A stretch of DNA of 64,000 bases from Brachypodius melanocephalos (taxonomy: Eukaryota; Chordata; Aves; Passeriformes; Pycnonotidae): assembly GCA_013398615.1 (NCBI GenBank), contig VZSR01003807.1:4370307-4434306 (forward strand). The letters are read 5' to 3'. Of the stretch, positions 61,061 through 64,000 are shown one piece after another. The translations under genes and the position numbers were made by a program. The notes under the pieces are model-generated. The model was not told where the DNA came from. It did no database searches and saw nothing but the letters and a program-made list of their open reading frames with translations. Numbering within the stretch: the first letter of the stretch is position 1; the number at the start of each line of letters is the position of its first letter.

Positions 61061-64000
61061 GAATTTGAATGTGGAGAATTAGAGAGTTGTGCCTTTGAAG
61101 ATGAGGACACACAATACAGACATTATGTGGGAGGACGCTGGAAGTCAGTGCATAGATTCAAGGCCTCATGGACAGAGGACAGAACAAAAAAAGGTGAATT
61201 TATTTGCAACTTATTCAGTAGTTATCAGAAACATGAGGTCTTCATAGAAAGTGTGTCATACTGCTAATAATAGCATAGTTGGGAAAAAGATATATTGCAG
61301 TTATTGAATAGAAAGTTCTAAATTGTGGTTGCCTGATTGATTTGAAATAGTGCCTGGTCTTCAATGGTAATATTTAATTTAAAGTAGAATGCATTGTGAT
61401 TCTTGTGTTGATGGCATATCAGACTAAAAGAACTGGAAGAAGGGTTTTTTTGGGGGAAAAAAAGGTCCGTAATTCTAGCATAAATTAAACTCTTAATTTG
61501 GACTCTAAAATCCTGAATTGTAGTTTGCTATTGGTTTCCCTCCCTGAATTTCAATATATTATCATTACTGTAGAAAATTCTGGATTAAATATTTAAAGTA
61601 AGGGTAATTAATTCTTACAATCTGGTTATTCTGTCTGTTCTGTGAAAACAGTGATAAATCAGTCTGATTTTTTTTTTTAAATTGTTTGTTAGAGATTGTG
61701 ATTTCTTGCTACAAGCAAAATAATGAAAGAACAATGAATTATAAGACCTTACAGATCTTACAGGTTTTGGATTTTTTGTTCTGGTAAAGCAATGAATTTG
61801 TAGTTAAAGACTTGAGTAAGAAAAACATTGAGTGGTTTAACACGATGGATTTGTTTAATTTGTGGAAACTACCTTTAGTAAGATCTTCACTTTTTGTTTC
61901 AGTACAGTTCAAGGATGCTCTTCTAGCCAGATCTTCTGTCTTTATTGCCCTAGTCAAGTTACTACACAGATGTCTTCACAAGGTATTACTAGGTTGTAAG
62001 AAGAACAAAAGATGTTTTTATTGTTGCCATGAAGTCCCTGCGAGAAGCAAGGCTGGCATTTTAACTGGATTTAGTGACTCACCTGAAATTGGAATGCAGA
62101 TCTGTACTAGTGAATAAAAAAGGCAAACAGAAGCAAAGATGTGCAATGTGTAATACATTGTTTCTAAAATGAACAGAAATACCATATGAAGATGGAGTCT
62201 GAAGATTTAAGCAAAACAGGGATGTCACTCAGCACGCAGTACCAACTGTTTTCGACTTATTTTGTATGCAAGAGCGTAGTTGCAGATGACTCACAGTTAA
62301 AACGCCTTACATAAAATTGCCAAAGTATTTAGTTCACGTCAGGTGATGGAAAGACACTTTAAAAATAGTAATAAGAACTGTATTCAATTACTCTCACTGG
62401 TTTATATTTTTGTGGGGCTTTTTAAGTCTGTTTTTTTTTAAGATACCTTCTGTAGTCTTAAAATATGAAAATTATGCCTTAAAGGAATAATTAAAAGAAA
62501 ATTATGCAAGAGTGCACTTTTAATTTGTAGTTTAATGCCAGAAGTTTACCTTACTCAGGAAATGTAAATGCCAGTCCAAAAGAGACATTGGTATCTGAAA
62601 GGAAAGGCTGTTGTAAAACTCTTAACTCTTGCTAACATATAGTGTTTCAAAAATGTATATATCTTCTATACACTTCATCAGTGCTCCCAGAGAAATAGGC
62701 TAGACTGCTTTTATCCTTAATAGCAGTGCTTTTGTGTGCTGTATTTATGTATTTACTACAGATTACATAATGGCATAAAAATAACTGGAGGAATAATTGA
62801 AGGTCAAGGGGTACATTTACTTCAGTATTTATCTCTAGTAGTGGTCAGTATCAGAAAGGGAAGAGGAAAAGCATATACTTTCAGTTTCTGCTCTGTGCTG
62901 TCAGCCTGTAGCAATTTGTGTTTTGGGGGAGTTAGTCTCAGGCTTGCTGACACTGAATTTGGTAGCAAATTGAGTTCCTCAGCTGCAGTGGATGTTAAGT
63001 GGGGAAGCATTGCATTTTGCTTGTTTTGAAGCCTCCGTGTGCAACTTTTGATTGATAATCCTTAGTTCTGGTACTAGAAGGGACAGTGACTCATAACTGA
63101 AAATAGTACTAACATGCATTTGCAACTGTTGCAAATTTTTTGCTAGGCTTATACAAAAGGTTCAGTACTTTTTATATCTGTTGTTCAGTCTTGAAACAGA
63201 ATCAACTGTTGAAAAAATGGTGGGGTTTCTTTTAGCAGTAAGTGGGATTCTTTGTGTTTTTTTTCTATAATCTCATGTTCCCCATCCACTTTTCCCTTTT
63301 TGTAGTTCTTAATTTGTATATTTGTGGAAGGATTTGCAATTGCTGATTTTCTTACTTTTTATAGTCATGGGTCCTGACAGTTGCATCTGTGTGTAGCCTG
63401 CATTCTGGGGGCTTCCTGCCCTTCTGTAGCAGCAGCAGCAGCCTGTTCTTCATTTGTGGCTATTGGAAAAAGTGTTTGGGGAATTAGAAATATTGTCAAA
63501 CATGCTTGTGACTCTACCCCTGAAGGGAGATCATTGCTACTTGCTCATTGTGTTTTCATTGCTGTCCTGAAATATTTTTCTTCGTGGATGCGGTGCTGCG
63601 CAGTTTTGTCTCTGCATCCTGAAATGGGGTTTGTGTGCCTGGACTCAGTGTTGGAGAGCCCCTAGAAGCATTTCTGGGAGTGTACAGAGAGGGCTATGAT
63701 GGCTGATGCTGCTTGAGCAGAGAAATCCAGTCTGCTGTAGCAGGGTGAGGGTCAGACTGCCTCAAGTGAAATAGTATGGACTAAGTACCAATATATTTTC
63801 TTGGGGCTCTAATTGCTGGCCCTCTCATTTGCGCTTTTGAGATGTAGCTGCTGTCATATGTTTGAGAGAGATGTGGTTGAGCTGGAACTTAAGAAACCTG
63901 AAGTTGTGGTGCAGCTCTTTTTGGCAGGACAGCCTAAGATGTCCACAGCAGCTGTGATCAGATAGCTGTGGGCAACACACTGTGGCCAGACAGAGGAGCA

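Larger units (their letters stand above)
42655..64000 (+). other. RYR2: RYR2 intron 1, 5' part (continues beyond the window)
   Basis: Begins with donor GTAAGC after exon 1. No sequence encoding the expected exon 2 start (DDEVVLQC) was found on the plus strand, so at least 21.3 kb of intron 1 lies here; the mammalian intron is also very long. The content is AT-rich with poly-T tracts, a probable solo LTR, one CR1 tail and one ancient SINE-like fragment, listed separately. Other stretches longer than 300 bases (43.4-46.1, 46.5-51.8, 52.7-57.6 and 61.1-64.0 kb) show nothing I can identify. Confidence 0.85.

Noticed and set aside
63428..63446. (AGC)n run, considered as a coding or disease-type trinucleotide repeat
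   Set aside because: Only about five units, in intron sequence, with no coding exon around it.
42655..64000. Search for RYR2 exon 2 (DDEVVLQC...)
   Set aside because: No plus-strand frame in the window encodes it, so exon 2 must lie beyond 64000.
1..64000. CRISPR arrays, operons, phage or bacterial genes
   Set aside because: The window is plainly vertebrate: spliced exons, CR1 LINEs, a CpG island and long non-coding stretches. No regularly spaced direct-repeat array of CRISPR type was seen.

Overview
The window is vertebrate nuclear DNA, most likely from a bird. Its genes are spliced with GT-AG introns. Four CR1 LINE fragments, including ones with the typical avian CR1 3' end (ATTCTATG-type repeats), are the main recognisable repeats, and overall repeat density is low. 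I cannot name the species.

Layout: (1) Positions 1-11065, + strand, hold the 3' part of MTR (5-methyltetrahydrofolate-homocysteine methyltransferase, methionine synthase). Nine coding exons (677-758, 1496-1594, 2361-2436, 3558-3713, 4427-4623, 7660-7860, 8573-8765, 9514-9626, 9759-9851) join without a frame break into 402 codons plus a stop. They are followed by a 3' UTR of about 1.2 kb with two AATAAA signals. The encoded part is the end of the cobalamin-binding domain and the whole AdoMet-binding reactivation domain. (2) Positions about 11066-41600 are intergenic. I see no convincing gene there, only CR1 pieces, short tandem duplications, homopolymers and a small CpG-enriched patch at about 15.04-15.38 kb. 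(3) A strong CpG island at about 41.88-43.05 kb contains the first coding exon of RYR2 (cardiac ryanodine receptor), 16 codons at 42607-42654, + strand. (4) From 42655 to the end of the window is the first part of RYR2 intron 1. It holds a probable solo LTR (about 51802-52198), a CR1 tail next to a T29 run, an ancient MIR-like SINE fragment (about 60865-61060) and long poly-T tracts. Exon 2 of RYR2 was not found.

MTR and RYR2 do not work in one pathway. MTR is a one-carbon/B12 housekeeping enzyme of the cytosol. RYR2 is the sarcoplasmic reticulum Ca2+ release channel of heart and brain. They are neighbours on the same strand in human (1q43), and this conserved order supports both identifications.

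I found no new multi-gene system. The observations most worth a second look are the LTR candidate inside RYR2 intron 1, the CpG-rich patch in the intergenic region, the open frame upstream of the RYR2 start codon, and the CR1/poly-T junction.
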